In this document: positions 9,080 to 18,942 of the stretch, in pieces
How positions within the stretch are numbered: the stretch's first letter is position 1
Layout: each line of letters starts with the position of its first letter
Translations under genes and position numbers: made by a program
Notes under the pieces: generated by a model
What the model was told of the DNA's origin: nothing
The model's input: only the letters and a program-made list of their open reading frames with translations
Databases searched by the model: none
NCBI RefSeq assembly: GCF_003989135.1
Contig: NZ_RYZZ01000007.1
Coordinates: 418,367-482,366 of the forward strand
DNA length: 64,000 nt
From: Peribacillus cavernae
GTDB taxonomy: Bacteria > Bacillota > Bacilli > Bacillales > DSM-1321
Direction: 5' to 3'

Positions 9080-10924
9080 TTGAAATCTCGTAATGATATT
9101 CGCAATATAGCGATCATTGCCCACGTTGACCATGGGAAAACGACGCTGGTAGATGAACTATTGAAACAATCAGGTACTTATCGTGCAAATGAGCACGTTG
9201 AAGAACGGGCTATGGATTCCAACGACCTAGAAAGAGAGCGTGGAATCACGATTTTAGCGAAAAATACAGCTGTTCAATATAAAGAAACAAAAATCAATAT
9301 CCTTGATACACCAGGACACGCTGATTTCGGCGGCGAAGTAGAGCGCATCATGAGGATGGTTGATGGCGTGCTGCTTGTAGTCGACGCCTATGAAGGCACG
9401 ATGCCACAAACACGCTTTGTATTGAAAAAAGCATTAGAACAAAAAATTACACCAATCGTAGTCGTCAATAAAATCGACAAGGACTCGGCACGTCCAGAAG
9501 AAGTCATTGATGAAGTTCTAGACTTATTCATCGAACTAGGTGCCAATGAAGAACAATTAGACTTTCCAGTCATTTATGCTTCAGCCATTCAAGGTACTGC
9601 AAGTCCGGATCCAGATCCAGCTAAACAACAAGAAAACATGGAGTCTTTGTTTGAAGCGATTATTGAAAATATACCTGCACCAATTGATAATAGGGAAGAT
9701 CCGCTTCAATTCCAGGTCGCTTTGCTTGATTATAATGATTATGTTGGGCGTATTGGAATTGGAAGAGTATTCCGCGGAACAATGAAAGTAGGCCAGCAGG
9801 TAGCTCTTATGAAGCTGGACGGGTCAGTGAAGCAGTTCAGGGTTACAAAGATCTTTGGCTTTATTGGCTTGAAACGAGTAGAAATTGAAGAAGCGGTTGC
9901 TGGTGATCTTGTCGCTGTTTCCGGTATGGAAGACATTAACGTAGGAGAAACGGTAACGCCGGTAGAGCATCAGGAAGCACTTCCTGTATTGCGTATTGAT
10001 GAACCAACCCTGCAAATGACTTTCCTTGTAAATAACAGCCCTTTTGCCGGCCGTGAAGGCAAATTCGTCACATCAAGAAAGATCGAAGAAAGATTGAAAA
10101 GCCAGCTGGAAACAGATGTTAGCCTGCGTGTTGAAGATACGGATTCCCCGGATGTGTGGGTTGTTTCGGGCCGCGGCGAGCTTCACTTATCCATTTTAAT
10201 TGAAAACATGCGGCGTGAAGGCTTTGAACTTCAGGTTTCCAAGCCGGAAGTAATCGTTAAAGTAATTGACGGGGTCCGCTGCGAGCCTGTGGAACGTGTG
10301 CAAATTGATGTACCTGAAGAGCATACAGGATCAATCATGGAATCGATCGGTGCCCGCAAAGGTGAAATGCTCGACATGATTAATAATGGAGGCGGTCAAG
10401 TCCGTTTGATTTTCAACGTGCCAGCACGGGGATTAATTGGTTACTCTACAGAATTTCTGACGATTACACGCGGATACGGCATCATGAACCATACTTTTGA
10501 CAGCTACCAGCCAATGCAGCAAGGACAGGTTGGCGGAAGAAGGCAAGGTGTGCTTGTTTCCATGGAAACAGGAAAATCAACTCAATACGGAACTATGGGA
10601 GTAGAAGACCGCGGTGTCATTTTTGTTGAGCCGGGTACTGATATTTATGAAGGCATGATTGTCGGCGAACATAACCGTGAAAGTGATCTAACCGTAAATA
10701 TCGTGAAAGCCAAGCAGATGACTAACATGCGTTCTGCGAATAAAGACCAGACTACTTCCATGAAAAAACCAAAAATCATGTCTCTTGAAGAGTCTCTGGA
10801 GTATTTGAACGACGATGAGTATTGTGAAGTGACACCTGAATCAATTCGTCTTCGCAAAAAGATACTTGATAAAAACGAACGTGAAAAATCAGCTAAAAAG
10901 AAAAAATACGCTGAAGCAAACTAA
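9080..10924 (+). CDS. typA: Ribosome-associated translational GTPase TypA/BipA
   Basis: This EF-G-like GTPase binds the ribosome and is needed for growth under cold and other stresses in several bacteria. It is 614 residues. The G1 loop AHVDHGKT is at residues 14-21; RGITI (switch I), [11 protein letters not shown] (G3) and NKIDKD (G4) follow, and the C-terminal region has the BipA-specific [12 protein letters not shown]. The start is TTG at 9080: AGGAGTG lies 6-7 bases before it. A GTG at 9071 is in frame but overlaps that ribosome binding site. It heads the ylaGHI-type cluster. Confidence 0.96.
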   Translation: MKSRNDIRNIAIIAHVDHGKTTLVDELLKQSGTYRANEHVEERAMDSNDLERERGITILAKNTAVQYKETKINILDTPGHADFGGEVERIMRMVDGVLLVVDAYEGTMPQTRFVLKKALEQKITPIVVVNKIDKDSARPEEVIDEVLDLFIELGANEEQLDFPVIYASAIQGTASPDPDPAKQQENMESLFEAIIENIPAPIDNREDPLQFQVALLDYNDYVGRIGIGRVFRGTMKVGQQVALMKLDGSVKQFRVTKIFGFIGLKRVEIEEAVAGDLVAVSGMEDINVGETVTPVEHQEALPVLRIDEPTLQMTFLVNNSPFAGREGKFVTSRKIEERLKSQLETDVSLRVEDTDSPDVWVVSGRGELHLSILIENMRREGFELQVSKPEVIVKVIDGVRCEPVERVQIDVPEEHTGSIMESIGARKGEMLDMINNGGGQVRLIFNVPARGLIGYSTEFLTITRGYGIMNHTFDSYQPMQQGQVGGRRQGVLVSMETGKSTQYGTMGVEDRGVIFVEPGTDIYEGMIVGEHNRESDLTVNIVKAKQMTNMRSANKDQTTSMKKPKIMSLEESLEYLNDDEYCEVTPESIRLRKKILDKNEREKSAKKKKYAEAN

Positions 10925-10948
10925 GCTTGACCCAGGGGAGGAATAGGA

Positions 10949-11254
10949 ATGATCCAGGAGCGATTGTCATTTTTTGCGGCACTATTTAATGTGGATAAAA
11001 ATCCTCAAGCAGGAATGTGGTATTTGTATATCACTGTGTTTGTCCTCTGTGTTATCGTATATAGGCTGGGGTTTGCAAAAAAACTGCCTGTATTGAAAAA
11101 TGTGGTTATCTATGCAGTAATGGCACTTGGGTGCACATTCCTTTCATTCCTTGCTGTTTTCCTGCCTGTAGGGGAAGGGCTGGTTATCGCGGTGTTTGTT
11201 CTTGGGATTTATAAGTACCGGCTTCACAACCATAAAAAAGAAGAGCAGGCATAG
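10949..11254 (+). CDS. ylaH: YlaH-like membrane protein
   Basis: This 101-residue membrane protein has three hydrophobic segments, about residues 24-42, 50-67 and 70-89, and a polar C-terminus ([13 protein letters not shown]). It follows typA by 24 bases with GGGGAGGAATAGG before its ATG, so the two are probably co-transcribed. Position and size match YlaH. Function is unknown. Confidence 0.85.
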   Translation: MIQERLSFFAALFNVDKNPQAGMWYLYITVFVLCVIVYRLGFAKKLPVLKNVVIYAVMALGCTFLSFLAVFLPVGEGLVIAVFVLGIYKYRLHNHKKEEQA

Positions 11255-11256
11255 GC

Positions 11257-11541
11257 ATGCAGTCTTTACAGGATACGCTATATAACTGGCTTACGATTAA
11301 AGTTGTGTGCGATGCACGGCCTGAAGACTCTTCTGCAAATGATACACGGGTATTATTTGAAAACCTGCTTAATGAAGAGCATCAAATAGAAATCATCGGC
11401 GTAAAAAGAGAAGAGCCCTTTTATTTCGTCCAGTATTGCATCAATCAGGAAGAAAAGACACAGCGATTTCCGATTGAACTGATTGAGGTCATGCTTGACC
11501 AAATCAATGCCGAGCCGGAAAAATATCTAAATTATGATTAA
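11257..11541 (+). CDS. Conserved hypothetical protein downstream of ylaH
   Basis: This is a 94-residue soluble acidic protein that I do not recognise. It begins two bases after the ylaH stop, with its ribosome binding site inside the end of ylaH, so translation is likely coupled. The sequence has mixed alpha/beta character (NWLTIKVVCDARP, FYFVQYCINQEE, then an acidic C-terminal helix LIEVMLDQINAEPEKY). It is not the zinc-ribbon YlaI, which lies on the other strand at 11706. A terminator follows directly. I infer only that it belongs to the typA-ylaH transcript. Confidence 0.75.
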   Translation: MQSLQDTLYNWLTIKVVCDARPEDSSANDTRVLFENLLNEEHQIEIIGVKREEPFYFVQYCINQEEKTQRFPIELIEVMLDQINAEPEKYLNYD

Positions 11542-11577
11542 AAAACCGTGCGTTCACTGAAGCGCACGGTTTTTTTA
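11542..11577 (+). terminator. Terminator of the typA-ylaH transcript
   Basis: AAAACCGTGCG (11542-11552) pairs with CGCACGGTTTT (11563-11573), followed by more T residues. The A-run starts at the stop codon of the upstream gene. Confidence 0.92.
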
Positions 11578-11705
11578 TGTTCTTGTAAGGAATGGCAGCA
11601 ACAAAACATAAACAACATGCAAACCAATCCCATTTGTATTTCTATATACCTCGATTCTAAAAAAGCCGAATCCTAATCCAGCTGAAATACATGACAGAAT
11701 CCATC

Positions 11706-11906
11706 TTACCATTCATCATCCTTTGACACACTTCGATATAATCGGAAGTTTCCGGTTTCAGCCCGGTTTTTTGTTTTTTCTTCGATTCTCAGGTGGCAAG
11801 TCTGGCACATATAGGTATGAATCGGCCGGTTCCGGAGCTTCTTGGCCTCAGGAGAATAATCGGGAATCGATTCAATATTATCGCATATTACACATTTGAC
11901 CCTCAT
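11706..11906 (-). CDS. ylaI: YlaI-like zinc-ribbon protein
   Basis: This small 66-residue protein has two CxxC pairs, VKCVICD at residues 3-9 and YMCQTCH around 32-38, which probably form a zinc ribbon. KKLRNRPIHTYMC is highly characteristic of B. subtilis YlaI. The C-terminus (GNFRLYRS) is also conserved. The ATG at 11906 follows AAAGAGGTCC on the minus strand. Function is unknown; it could bind nucleic acid or protein. Confidence 0.85.
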   Translation of the reverse strand: MRVKCVICDNIESIPDYSPEAKKLRNRPIHTYMCQTCHLRIEEKTKNRAETGNFRLYRSVSKDDEW

Positions 11907-12032
11907 TTACATGGACCTCTTTCCTGTAATTGAATTTCAGTTACCTTAGTATATCATGTTTGCTTTTTGAAGAATATTTGAATCCAGGAAACGATGTCAT
12001 ATTTGCAGCAAATCGAAGTACTATGTATGAAA

Positions 12033-12060
12033 CAAAAAAACCCGGTCGAGTTACACCGGG
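12033..12060 (-). terminator. Terminator of ylaJ
   Basis: On the minus strand CCCGGT pairs with ACCGGG (12041-12046 and 12055-12060), followed by seven T residues (12034-12040). It lies just past the ylaJ stop. Confidence 0.75.
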
Positions 12061-12080
12061 AATGGTCTGTGGTTTTTCCT

Positions 12081-12683
12081 TTATTCCTGATCGTTTTGGT
12101 CACTTGATTGCCTGTCCTGTTCTCTTTCGAGGGTCTTTTTGTCCTTTTCGCTGTCGATTCCCTGTTTTTTTTCTTCTGTGGCTCGTGTTGGGGTCGGCTT
12201 CAGTGCGTCTCCAGGAACATCGGGAATAATCCTGCCGGTGATATCAGACAGTTCATTCAAGATGCCGCGCACTGGCTGTCCATTTTGGATATCCTGTGAA
12301 ACTTCCCTTATCCTTGCATTCATATCAGGGTCAGCCACTATGGCAGCATCAGCACCATATGGATCGTTTTTTAACGCCTCACCGACGGCATATTTGATCG
12401 TTCCTACCTCGGATCGTTCCACATTTGCATCTACATCAATCCCCACTACGGCATAATCGCCGAGGACTGCCGCTGTGGCATCATTTACATGAGGAACCTG
12501 GACAGCAAGATCTACCAGCCTTCTCGCAATTTGCTGGCTGCTTTGTTTGTTATTTTCCTCGATTGTTGAATTTTTTACTTGCGCCACATTTTTATTATTG
12601 TTTTGTTTTTCACTGGCATTGTCATTCGTATTACAGCCGGCAATAAACAGAAATACTATTGCAATACTCGATAGTTTCTTCAT
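12081..12683 (-). CDS. ylaJ: YhcN/YlaJ-family sporulation lipoprotein
   Basis: This is a 200-residue lipoprotein from the ATG at 12683, chosen because GGGAGGCGG lies directly upstream; an in-frame ATG 15 bases earlier overlaps that signal. The signal peptide ends in the lipobox FIAGC with Cys17. The following region is Asn/Lys-rich, then comes the YhcN/YlaJ domain (IARRLVDLAVQVPHVND, VVGIDVDANV, YGADAAIVADPDM). The C-terminal 40 residues are highly charged and low complexity. YhcN-type lipoproteins occur in the spore inner membrane and affect germination or outgrowth; that role is inferred from the family. Confidence 0.9.
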   Translation of the reverse strand: MKKLSSIAIVFLFIAGCNTNDNASEKQNNNKNVAQVKNSTIEENNKQSSQQIARRLVDLAVQVPHVNDATAAVLGDYAVVGIDVDANVERSEVGTIKYAVGEALKNDPYGADAAIVADPDMNARIREVSQDIQNGQPVRGILNELSDITGRIIPDVPGDALKPTPTRATEEKKQGIDSEKDKKTLEREQDRQSSDQNDQE

Positions 12684-12842
12684 TGTACCGCCTCCCATTT
12701 TTTCATGACATTTTGTTTATAGTCTGTAAATGTTCGTCTATCTTTATGCAAAAGTACATATATTTTAGCAACAGTCTTGTCCACGACATAAGCTATAAGC
12801 AGCAAAGTTGATATTTTCCACAATGAACAGGCAGGGGGCGTC

Positions 12843-14174
12843 ATGTTGAGCAAAATCTATGTGTTAGATACCAATGTCTTGCTGCAGGACCCTTATTCCA
12901 TTTTTTCTTTCGAAGAAAATGAAGTTGTGATTCCAGCTGTTGTGCTGGAGGAAGTGGATTCGAAAAAAAGATATATGGACGAAATAGGGAGAAATGCAAG
13001 GCACGTATCAAAATTGATTGATGGCTTCCGTGAAATAGGAAAACTTCATGAAAAAATCCCGCTCCACAACGGCGGTGTTCTGAGAGTAGAACTAAATCAC
13101 AGATCATTTCATGAGCTTCAAGAAATATTTGTTGAAAAAACAAACGATAATAGAATATTGGCTGTAGCTAAAAACCTCGCCATTGAAGAACAGACGAAAG
13201 AAAATGGCAAGACGGTGATTTTGGTAAGCAAGGATACCTTGGTAAGGGTAAAGGCAGATGCAATCGGTTTGAATGCCCAGGACTTCCTGAGTGACCGGGT
13301 CGTGGACACGGATCACATATACAGCGGTTTTCAGGAATTATTTGTCCCGAAGGAAGTCCTGGGCAGCTTCTATGAAAAAGGAATGCTTCCACTTTCCGGG
13401 GTTTCCGCCAATAAGTTCTTTCCCAACCAGTTTGTTTTGATGAAGGATGTGTTGGGAGGATCTTCGTCAGCGATCGGAATTGTCGATAAGTCGGCAACGA
13501 TAGTAAAAAAACTAATTTTTGACCAGGATCATATCTGGGGCATTAAGCCAAGAAATGTCCAACAAACGATGGCAATGGAAATTCTGCTTCGTTCTGACCT
13601 GCCCCTGATAACTTTAATCGGAAAAGCGGGAACAGGCAAAACATTGCTTGCACTGGCTTCGGGCCTGATGCAGACAGAGGATTTAGGCCAGTATAAAAAG
13701 CTTCTTGTCGCGAGGCCGATTGTACCGGTAGGAAAAGATATCGGATACTTGCCAGGTGAAAAGCAAGAAAAGTTACGGCCCTGGATGCAACCAATTTATG
13801 ATAACCTTGAGTATTTGTTTAACACAAAAAAGCCGGGAGAATTGGATGCTATTTTGGCAGGAATGGGCTCAATAGAGGTAGAAGCGTTGACGTATATCCG
13901 GGGAAGAAGCATACCTGATCAATTCATCATCATCGATGAGGCGCAAAATCTGACCAAACACGAAGTAAAAACGATACTGACCCGTGTGGGGGATCGAAGT
14001 AAAATCGTGTTGATGGGTGACCCTGAACAAATCGATCATCCATATCTGGATGAGTATAACAATGGACTAACCTATGTGGTCGAGAAATTTAAGGATCAAA
14101 CGATTGCGGGCCATGTAAAACTAATCAAAGGGGAACGCTCAGGGCTGGCGCAATTGGCTGCAAATATTTTATGA
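12843..14174 (+). CDS. ylaK: PIN-domain PhoH family ATPase (YlaK)
   Basis: This 443-residue protein pairs an N-terminal PIN ribonuclease domain with a C-terminal PhoH ATPase. The PIN domain has VLDTNVLL with Asp9 and acidic residues through about position 130 (VSKDTLVRVKAD). The ATPase has Walker A GKAGTGKT at 260-267 and Walker B IIIDEAQNLT. Such PhoH2-type fusions act as RNA helicase/RNase proteins in other bacteria. The ATG at 12843 follows AGGGGGCG. It is monocistronic, between oppositely oriented ylaJ and ylaL. Confidence 0.93.
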   Translation: MLSKIYVLDTNVLLQDPYSIFSFEENEVVIPAVVLEEVDSKKRYMDEIGRNARHVSKLIDGFREIGKLHEKIPLHNGGVLRVELNHRSFHELQEIFVEKTNDNRILAVAKNLAIEEQTKENGKTVILVSKDTLVRVKADAIGLNAQDFLSDRVVDTDHIYSGFQELFVPKEVLGSFYEKGMLPLSGVSANKFFPNQFVLMKDVLGGSSSAIGIVDKSATIVKKLIFDQDHIWGIKPRNVQQTMAMEILLRSDLPLITLIGKAGTGKTLLALASGLMQTEDLGQYKKLLVARPIVPVGKDIGYLPGEKQEKLRPWMQPIYDNLEYLFNTKKPGELDAILAGMGSIEVEALTYIRGRSIPDQFIIIDEAQNLTKHEVKTILTRVGDRSKIVLMGDPEQIDHPYLDEYNNGLTYVVEKFKDQTIAGHVKLIKGERSGLAQLAANIL

Positions 14175-14185
14175 CAGCCACATAT

Positions 14186-14288
14186 GAAGAAGCCGCCTTC
14201 ATGTACTGCCTTTGCATAAAACACCGAAAGCAATGTTCGGCTAAATGCGGAAGCCCCATGATGAACGGCCTCTTTTTCTTTAAAAGAA
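14186..14288. terminator. Structured intergenic segment between ylaK and ylaL, possible terminator
   Basis: The gap between the convergent genes contains CCGAA/TTCGG (14224-14228, 14236-14240) and an imperfect longer pairing of GCCGCCTTCAT (about 14192) with ATGATGAACGGC before CTCTTTTTCTTT. It would fold as a branched structure ending in a T-rich tail. The match is imperfect, so the call is tentative. Confidence 0.4.
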
Positions 14289-14291
14289 TTC

Positions 14292-14798
14292 TTATTCTAA
14301 GCGAAATGCCTTCACTTTCTTAATCGGAGCTTCTATGTTGGAGCCGTCCCCGAAATAAACAAAAACTGGGCCGTCCTCCCCGAGTGGCTTTCCTTTAATC
14401 GAAAAACCAAGGATAAACGTTTTTGCATCCATTAAAGGAAAAGCAGTTTCCCCCGTTTCCGTTTCAATAATGACGGTGGTAGCATCTTCAGCAGGCACCG
14501 CATTTTGAAGAAAAGGTTCGAGGGGAATTCCGAATGTGCCAGTCATAATCTTTTCCTTCTCATATTTCTTCTCTGTTTTAAGCGTAGGCGGTAAAACGGC
14601 TCCTTCGCGGATTTCCCGTTCCCAGTTTTTTGAAGTAGCTTTGGTGTACTCCTCCAGTTCGTCTACAGCTTTCTTTTCCAACTGAAAATATGTATCCATG
14701 TCCACTTTACGGTCATCAAAAATCCATACACCCGGGTCAAGGGTGATCGTATATTTTACCTTGCCTTTAATGAATAGTATTGATTCCAAGACTTTCAT
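14292..14798 (-). CDS. ylaL: YlaL-like protein
   Basis: This 168-residue soluble acidic protein is without a signal peptide. It starts MKVLESILFIKGKVKYTITL, has DPGVWIFDDRKVDMD at about 21-35, a charged helix around 40-65, and ends in IKKVKAFRLE. It is assigned to YlaL by position between ylaK and ylaN and by the GVWIFDDRK segment. Some relatives are labelled peptidyl-prolyl isomerase in databases, but I see no FKBP or parvulin signature here. Function is best left open. The glutaminase gene ylaM, next in B. subtilis, is absent. Confidence 0.65.
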   Translation of the reverse strand: MKVLESILFIKGKVKYTITLDPGVWIFDDRKVDMDTYFQLEKKAVDELEEYTKATSKNWEREIREGAVLPPTLKTEKKYEKEKIMTGTFGIPLEPFLQNAVPAEDATTVIIETETGETAFPLMDAKTFILGFSIKGKPLGEDGPVFVYFGDGSNIEAPIKKVKAFRLE

Positions 14799-14948
14799 CC
14801 TTTCCTGTATCTAATGCATCTTTAGTATAGCTGTATTTACAGGGCTGAACAAGGCGCTTTGCTTTTCTTATCTTCCTCTTGCTTTTTTATATAAGTAAGG
14901 GTAAAATTTATAGATAAGATTTAATCGCTCTAAGCGGGGGGATTTAAT

Positions 14949-15230
14949 ATGGCATCCGAAATCCTTGTTAATCATCGAGAAAAAGCCTTTGCTTTATTAG
15001 AAGCTGATGCTGACAAGATATTAAAACTCATTAAAGTACAAATGGATAACCTTACTATGCCTCAATGTCCTCTGTATGAAGAGGTTCTTGATACACAAAT
15101 GTTCGGCTTATCTCGTGAAATAGATTTTGCTGTCCGTTTAGGTTTAGTGGTGGAAGCGGAAGGGAAATCCCTTCTAGAAACACTTGAAAGGGAGTTATCA
15201 GCTTTGCATGAAGCATCCCTTCGCAAATGA
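14949..15230 (+). CDS. ylaN: YlaN (UPF0358) protein
   Basis: This 93-residue helical protein is almost identical in character to B. subtilis Yla[19 protein letters not shown], then [21 protein letters not shown] with a single conserved cysteine, then [15 protein letters not shown]. YlaN is essential under some conditions; work in Bacillus and Staphylococcus links it to iron homeostasis through Fur. The ATG at 14949 follows AAGCGGGGGGATTT. A strong terminator follows. In B. subtilis ftsW comes next, but here pycA does. Confidence 0.95.
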   Translation: MASEILVNHREKAFALLEADADKILKLIKVQMDNLTMPQCPLYEEVLDTQMFGLSREIDFAVRLGLVVEAEGKSLLETLERELSALHEASLRK

Positions 15231-15248
15231 TTCGCATGATAACTAACT

Positions 15249-15286
15249 AACTCAAACTAATCGATAGATTGTTTGAGTTTTTTTTA
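15249..15286 (+). terminator. Terminator of ylaN
   Basis: AACTCAAAC (15249-15257) pairs with GTTTGAGTT (15271-15279), followed by a run of T residues. It isolates ylaN from pycA. Confidence 0.88.
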
Positions 15287-15396
15287 TAAATCTCCTGATA
15301 TTTTGAATAGTATAACACTTTGTTAAGTAGTATGGCTTATTTTACGAGCTGTGTTATTATATAATTAAGAGAATACATAAAAGTAGGTGTAGGTTA

Positions 15397-18300
15397 ATGG
15401 GACAACGTATTAAAAAAGTGCTTGCCGCAAACCGCGGGGAAATTGCCATCCGTATTTTCCGTGCTTGTACGGAACTAGGAATCCGCACAGTAGCCGTATA
15501 TTCGAAAGAGGATTACGGTTCCTATCATCGTTATAAAGCGGATGAGGCTTACCTGGTAGGGGAAGGCAAAAAACCAATCGATGCTTATTTGGACATCGAA
15601 GGAATCATTGAAATTGCGAAAACAAGCGGTGTAGATGCGATTCACCCTGGATATGGCTTCCTTTCCGAGAACATTGAGTTTGCCCGCAGATGTGAAGAAG
15701 AAGGGATCATATTTATTGGACCTGAAACTAAACATCTCGATATGTTTGGTGACAAAGTAAAAGCGCGTCAGCAGGCACAGCTTGCGGATATTCCGGTTAT
15801 TCCGGGAAGCGATGGTCCGATTCAGGAACTAGATGAAATTATCTCATTCGGTAAAACACACGGCTTCCCTATCATTATTAAAGCATCTCTTGGCGGTGGC
15901 GGACGAGGCATGCGTATTGTAAACAAGCTTGAAGAAGTGCGTGAAGCCTATGACCGGGCTAGATCAGAGGCTAAAGCCGCATTTGGAAACGATGAAGTTT
16001 ACGTTGAACGATTCATCCAAAATCCAAAGCATATTGAAGTTCAAATTCTTGGGGACAAGCAAGGCAATATTGTCCATTTGTATGAACGCGATTGTTCCGT
16101 CCAAAGAAGACATCAAAAGGTCGTGGAGGTGGCTCCATGTGTCTCCTTATCCCCAGAATTAAGGGATAGGATCTGTGAAGCAGCTGTAAAACTGGCGAAA
16201 AACGTAGACTATGTCAACGCGGGTACAGTGGAATTTCTTGTGGCAAACGACGAATTTTATTTCATTGAAGTGAATCCGCGTGTCCAGGTTGAACACACGA
16301 TTACTGAAATGATCACCGGGATCGATATCGTTCAATCACAAATATTTATCGCCGAAGGAAATAATCTGCACCAGGCGCCGATGGAGATTCCTGTTCAGGA
16401 AGAAATCCATACAATCGGCTTTGCGATTCAATCGCGGGTGACTACAGAAGATCCTTTAAATAACTTCATGCCTGATACCGGAAAAATCATGGCTTACCGC
16501 TCAGGAGGAGGATTCGGAGTCCGCCTCGACGCAGGAAATGGGTTCCAGGGAGCAATCATTACGCCTTACTACGATTCTTTGCTGGTGAAACTTTCTACAC
16601 AAGCCCATACCTTTGAACAGGCTGCCTCAAAAATGGTCAGGAACTTAAAAGAATTCAGGATCCGCGGGATAAAGACGAATATCCCATTCCTTGAAAATGT
16701 CGTAAAACATGAAAAGTTCATAACGGGCCAATACAATACTTCCTTTATCGATACTACGCCTGAGCTCTTCGCTTTCCCTGTACGTAAGGACCGCGGAACG
16801 AAAATGCTTAGCTATATCGGGAACGTATCAGTAAATGGCTTCCCGGGCATTGAAAAAAAGAAAAAACCAATTTTCGAGAATCTGATCACACCGAAAATTG
16901 ATAGTGATGTAAGAGTAAAGTACGGTACAAAGCAGATTCTCGATAGTAAAGGCGCTCAGGGGCTTGTCGAATGGGTTAAGGATCAAAAAGAGGTGCTGTT
17001 AACCGATACTACATTCCGCGATGCCCATCAATCCCTGCTGGCCACCCGTATCCGGACAAGGGATTTGCTGCATATTGCCGAACCGACAGCACAACTGCTG
17101 CCAGACCTGTTTTCGCTTGAAATGTGGGGTGGTGCAACCTTTGATGTGGCGTACCGCTTCCTGAAAGAAGATCCATGGGACAGGCTGTTGTCCTTGCGCG
17201 AAAAAGTGCCAAATGTATTATTCCAGATGCTCCTGCGTGCATCCAATGCGGTAGGTTATAAAAACTATCCAGATAATGTTATACAAGAGTTCGTCGACAA
17301 ATCTGCCCATGCCGGCATCGATGTATTCCGGATTTTTGACAGCTTAAACTGGGTAAAAGGCATGGAAGTGGCGATAGATGCGGTTCGTGGTTCTGGAAAA
17401 ATCGCGGAAGCTGCGATTTGCTATACGGGGGATATCAATGATCCCGCAAGAGGTAAATATGATATTCAGTATTACAAGGATCTGGCCAGGGAATTGGAAA
17501 ACCAAGGGGCCCACATTCTTGGGATAAAGGATATGGCTGGTTTGTTAAAACCGGAAGCTGCGTACCGCTTAATTTCAGAATTAAAAGAAACGATTGATAT
17601 ACCCATTCATTTGCATACGCACGATACAAGCGGCAATGGGATTTATATGTATGCCAAAGCGATTGAAGCTGGCGTCGATATTGTAGATACGGCATTAGGC
17701 TCAATGGCAGGATTAACTTCCCAGCCAAGCTCGGAAACGCTGCACTATGCACTCGAAGGTACATCAAGGCAGCCTAAAGCGGACGTCCATTCCCTTGTGG
17801 AGCTCTCCCATTACTGGGAAGGTGTCCGTAAATATTACAGCGATTTCGAAAGCGGGATGAATTCACCGCATACAGAAGTATACGAGCATGAAATGCCGGG
17901 AGGACAATACAGCAATCTTCAGCAACAAGCAAAGGCCGTGGGATTGGGCGAACGCTGGGGAGAGGTCAAAGAAATGTATCAGAGGGTAAATGCAATGTTC
18001 GGTGATATTGTAAAAGTTACCCCTTCATCGAAAGTCGTCGGTGACATGGCGCTGTTCATGGTCCAAAATGAATTAAATGAAGAATCTGTCCTGTCCAAAG
18101 GCAAGTCAATAGATTTCCCTGACTCTGTCATTGAACTGTTTGAAGGGTATCTGGGTCAGCCATATGGCGGCTTCCCTAAGGAACTTCAGGATGTCATTTT
18201 AAAAGGAAGGACTCCGATTACAGTAAGGCCTGGAGAATTGCTGGACGAAGTCGACTTCCAGAGTCTGAAAGAGGAATTGTATAAAGAAATCGGCCGGCCG

Positions 18301-18840
18301 GTGACAAGCTTTGATGCATTGGCATACGCCCTTTACCCGAAAGTATTCCTCGATTATGTGAAAACAGTTGAGCAATTTGAGGATATTTCCACTCTCGATA
18401 CTCCTACATTTCTTTATGGGATGAGATTGGGCGAGGAAATTGAAGTCGAAATTGAGACTGGAAAAACGCTGATCGTAAAAATGGTTTCAATCGGACAGCC
18501 TCAGGTTGATGGAACAAGGGTGGTTTATTTTGAATTAAACGGCCAGCCGCGTGAGGTTGTAATCAAGGACGAAAGCATCAAGTCCAGTGTACAGGCTAAA
18601 GTGAAAACAGATGCTAAAAATGAATCCCACATCGGTGCCACAATGCCCGGAACCGTAATCAAAGTAGTTGTGGAAAAAGGGGAAAAGGTCAATCAGGGAG
18701 ACCATTTAATCATTACGGAAGCGATGAAAATGGAAACCACTGTACAGGCTCCGTACTCCGGTATGATTAAAGAGATACATGTTTCTAACGGAGAAGCGAT
18801 CAGCACTGGCGATCTGCTTATTGAGATCTCCAAATCATAA
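15397..18840 (+). CDS. pycA: Pyruvate carboxylase
   Basis: This biotin enzyme carboxylates pyruvate to oxaloacetate with ATP and bicarbonate, replenishing the TCA cycle. At 1147 residues it has the full single-chain layout: biotin carboxylase domain about 5-455 (ASLGGGGRGMR ATP loop, EVNPRVQVEHTITE), carboxyltransferase domain about 530-810 (DTTFRDAHQSLLATR, HLHTHDTSGNG), the conserved linker, and the biotinyl domain with EAMKMET, biotin on Lys1111. GTAGGTG precedes the ATG. It is monocistronic, followed by a bidirectional terminator and convergent ctaA. Confidence 0.98.
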   Translation: MGQRIKKVLAANRGEIAIRIFRACTELGIRTVAVYSKEDYGSYHRYKADEAYLVGEGKKPIDAYLDIEGIIEIAKTSGVDAIHPGYGFLSENIEFARRCEEEGIIFIGPETKHLDMFGDKVKARQQAQLADIPVIPGSDGPIQELDEIISFGKTHGFPIIIKASLGGGGRGMRIVNKLEEVREAYDRARSEAKAAFGNDEVYVERFIQNPKHIEVQILGDKQGNIVHLYERDCSVQRRHQKVVEVAPCVSLSPELRDRICEAAVKLAKNVDYVNAGTVEFLVANDEFYFIEVNPRVQVEHTITEMITGIDIVQSQIFIAEGNNLHQAPMEIPVQEEIHTIGFAIQSRVTTEDPLNNFMPDTGKIMAYRSGGGFGVRLDAGNGFQGAIITPYYDSLLVKLSTQAHTFEQAASKMVRNLKEFRIRGIKTNIPFLENVVKHEKFITGQYNTSFIDTTPELFAFPVRKDRGTKMLSYIGNVSVNGFPGIEKKKKPIFENLITPKIDSDVRVKYGTKQILDSKGAQGLVEWVKDQKEVLLTDTTFRDAHQSLLATRIRTRDLLHIAEPTAQLLPDLFSLEMWGGATFDVAYRFLKEDPWDRLLSLREKVPNVLFQMLLRASNAVGYKNYPDNVIQEFVDKSAHAGIDVFRIFDSLNWVKGMEVAIDAVRGSGKIAEAAICYTGDINDPARGKYDIQYYKDLARELENQGAHILGIKDMAGLLKPEAAYRLISELKETIDIPIHLHTHDTSGNGIYMYAKAIEAGVDIVDTALGSMAGLTSQPSSETLHYALEGTSRQPKADVHSLVELSHYWEGVRKYYSDFESGMNSPHTEVYEHEMPGGQYSNLQQQAKAVGLGERWGEVKEMYQRVNAMFGDIVKVTPSSKVVGDMALFMVQNELNEESVLSKGKSIDFPDSVIELFEGYLGQPYGGFPKELQDVILKGRTPITVRPGELLDEVDFQSLKEELYKEIGRPVTSFDALAYALYPKVFLDYVKTVEQFEDISTLDTPTFLYGMRLGEEIEVEIETGKTLIVKMVSIGQPQVDGTRVVYFELNGQPREVVIKDESIKSSVQAKVKTDAKNESHIGATMPGTVIKVVVEKGEKVNQGDHLIITEAMKMETTVQAPYSGMIKEIHVSNGEAISTGDLLIEISKS

Positions 18841-18841
18841 G

Positions 18842-18940
18842 AAATGCGTCAACGCCTTGTAATAAGGGACATCGTTAACTCTGGGGGAGATATGGTTATC
18901 TAAAGAGATGATAACGAGCCAGGCTGCACGTGCTAGACAC
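18842..18940 (+). repeat. Degraded palindromic repeat, copy b (family 1)
   Basis: The segment after pycA retains family 1 edges: GCGTCAACGCCTTGTAATAAGGGACA at the left in degraded form and CCAGGCTGCACGTGCTAGACAC at the right. The middle differs and forms its own imperfect hairpin (GGTTATCTaaagaGATAACG). It abuts the pycA/ctaA terminator. Confidence 0.5.
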
Positions 18941-18942
18941 AA

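Noticed and set aside
12425..12646. Plus-strand frames antisense to ylaJ
   Set aside because: These are shadow frames; ylaJ has a lipobox, strong ribosome binding site and family similarity.
15397..18840. Prophage, integrative element or defence island anywhere in the window
   Set aside because: Every gene longer than 150 residues matches conserved Bacillus housekeeping or sporulation functions; no integrase, transposase, restriction, toxin or phage structural gene was seen.
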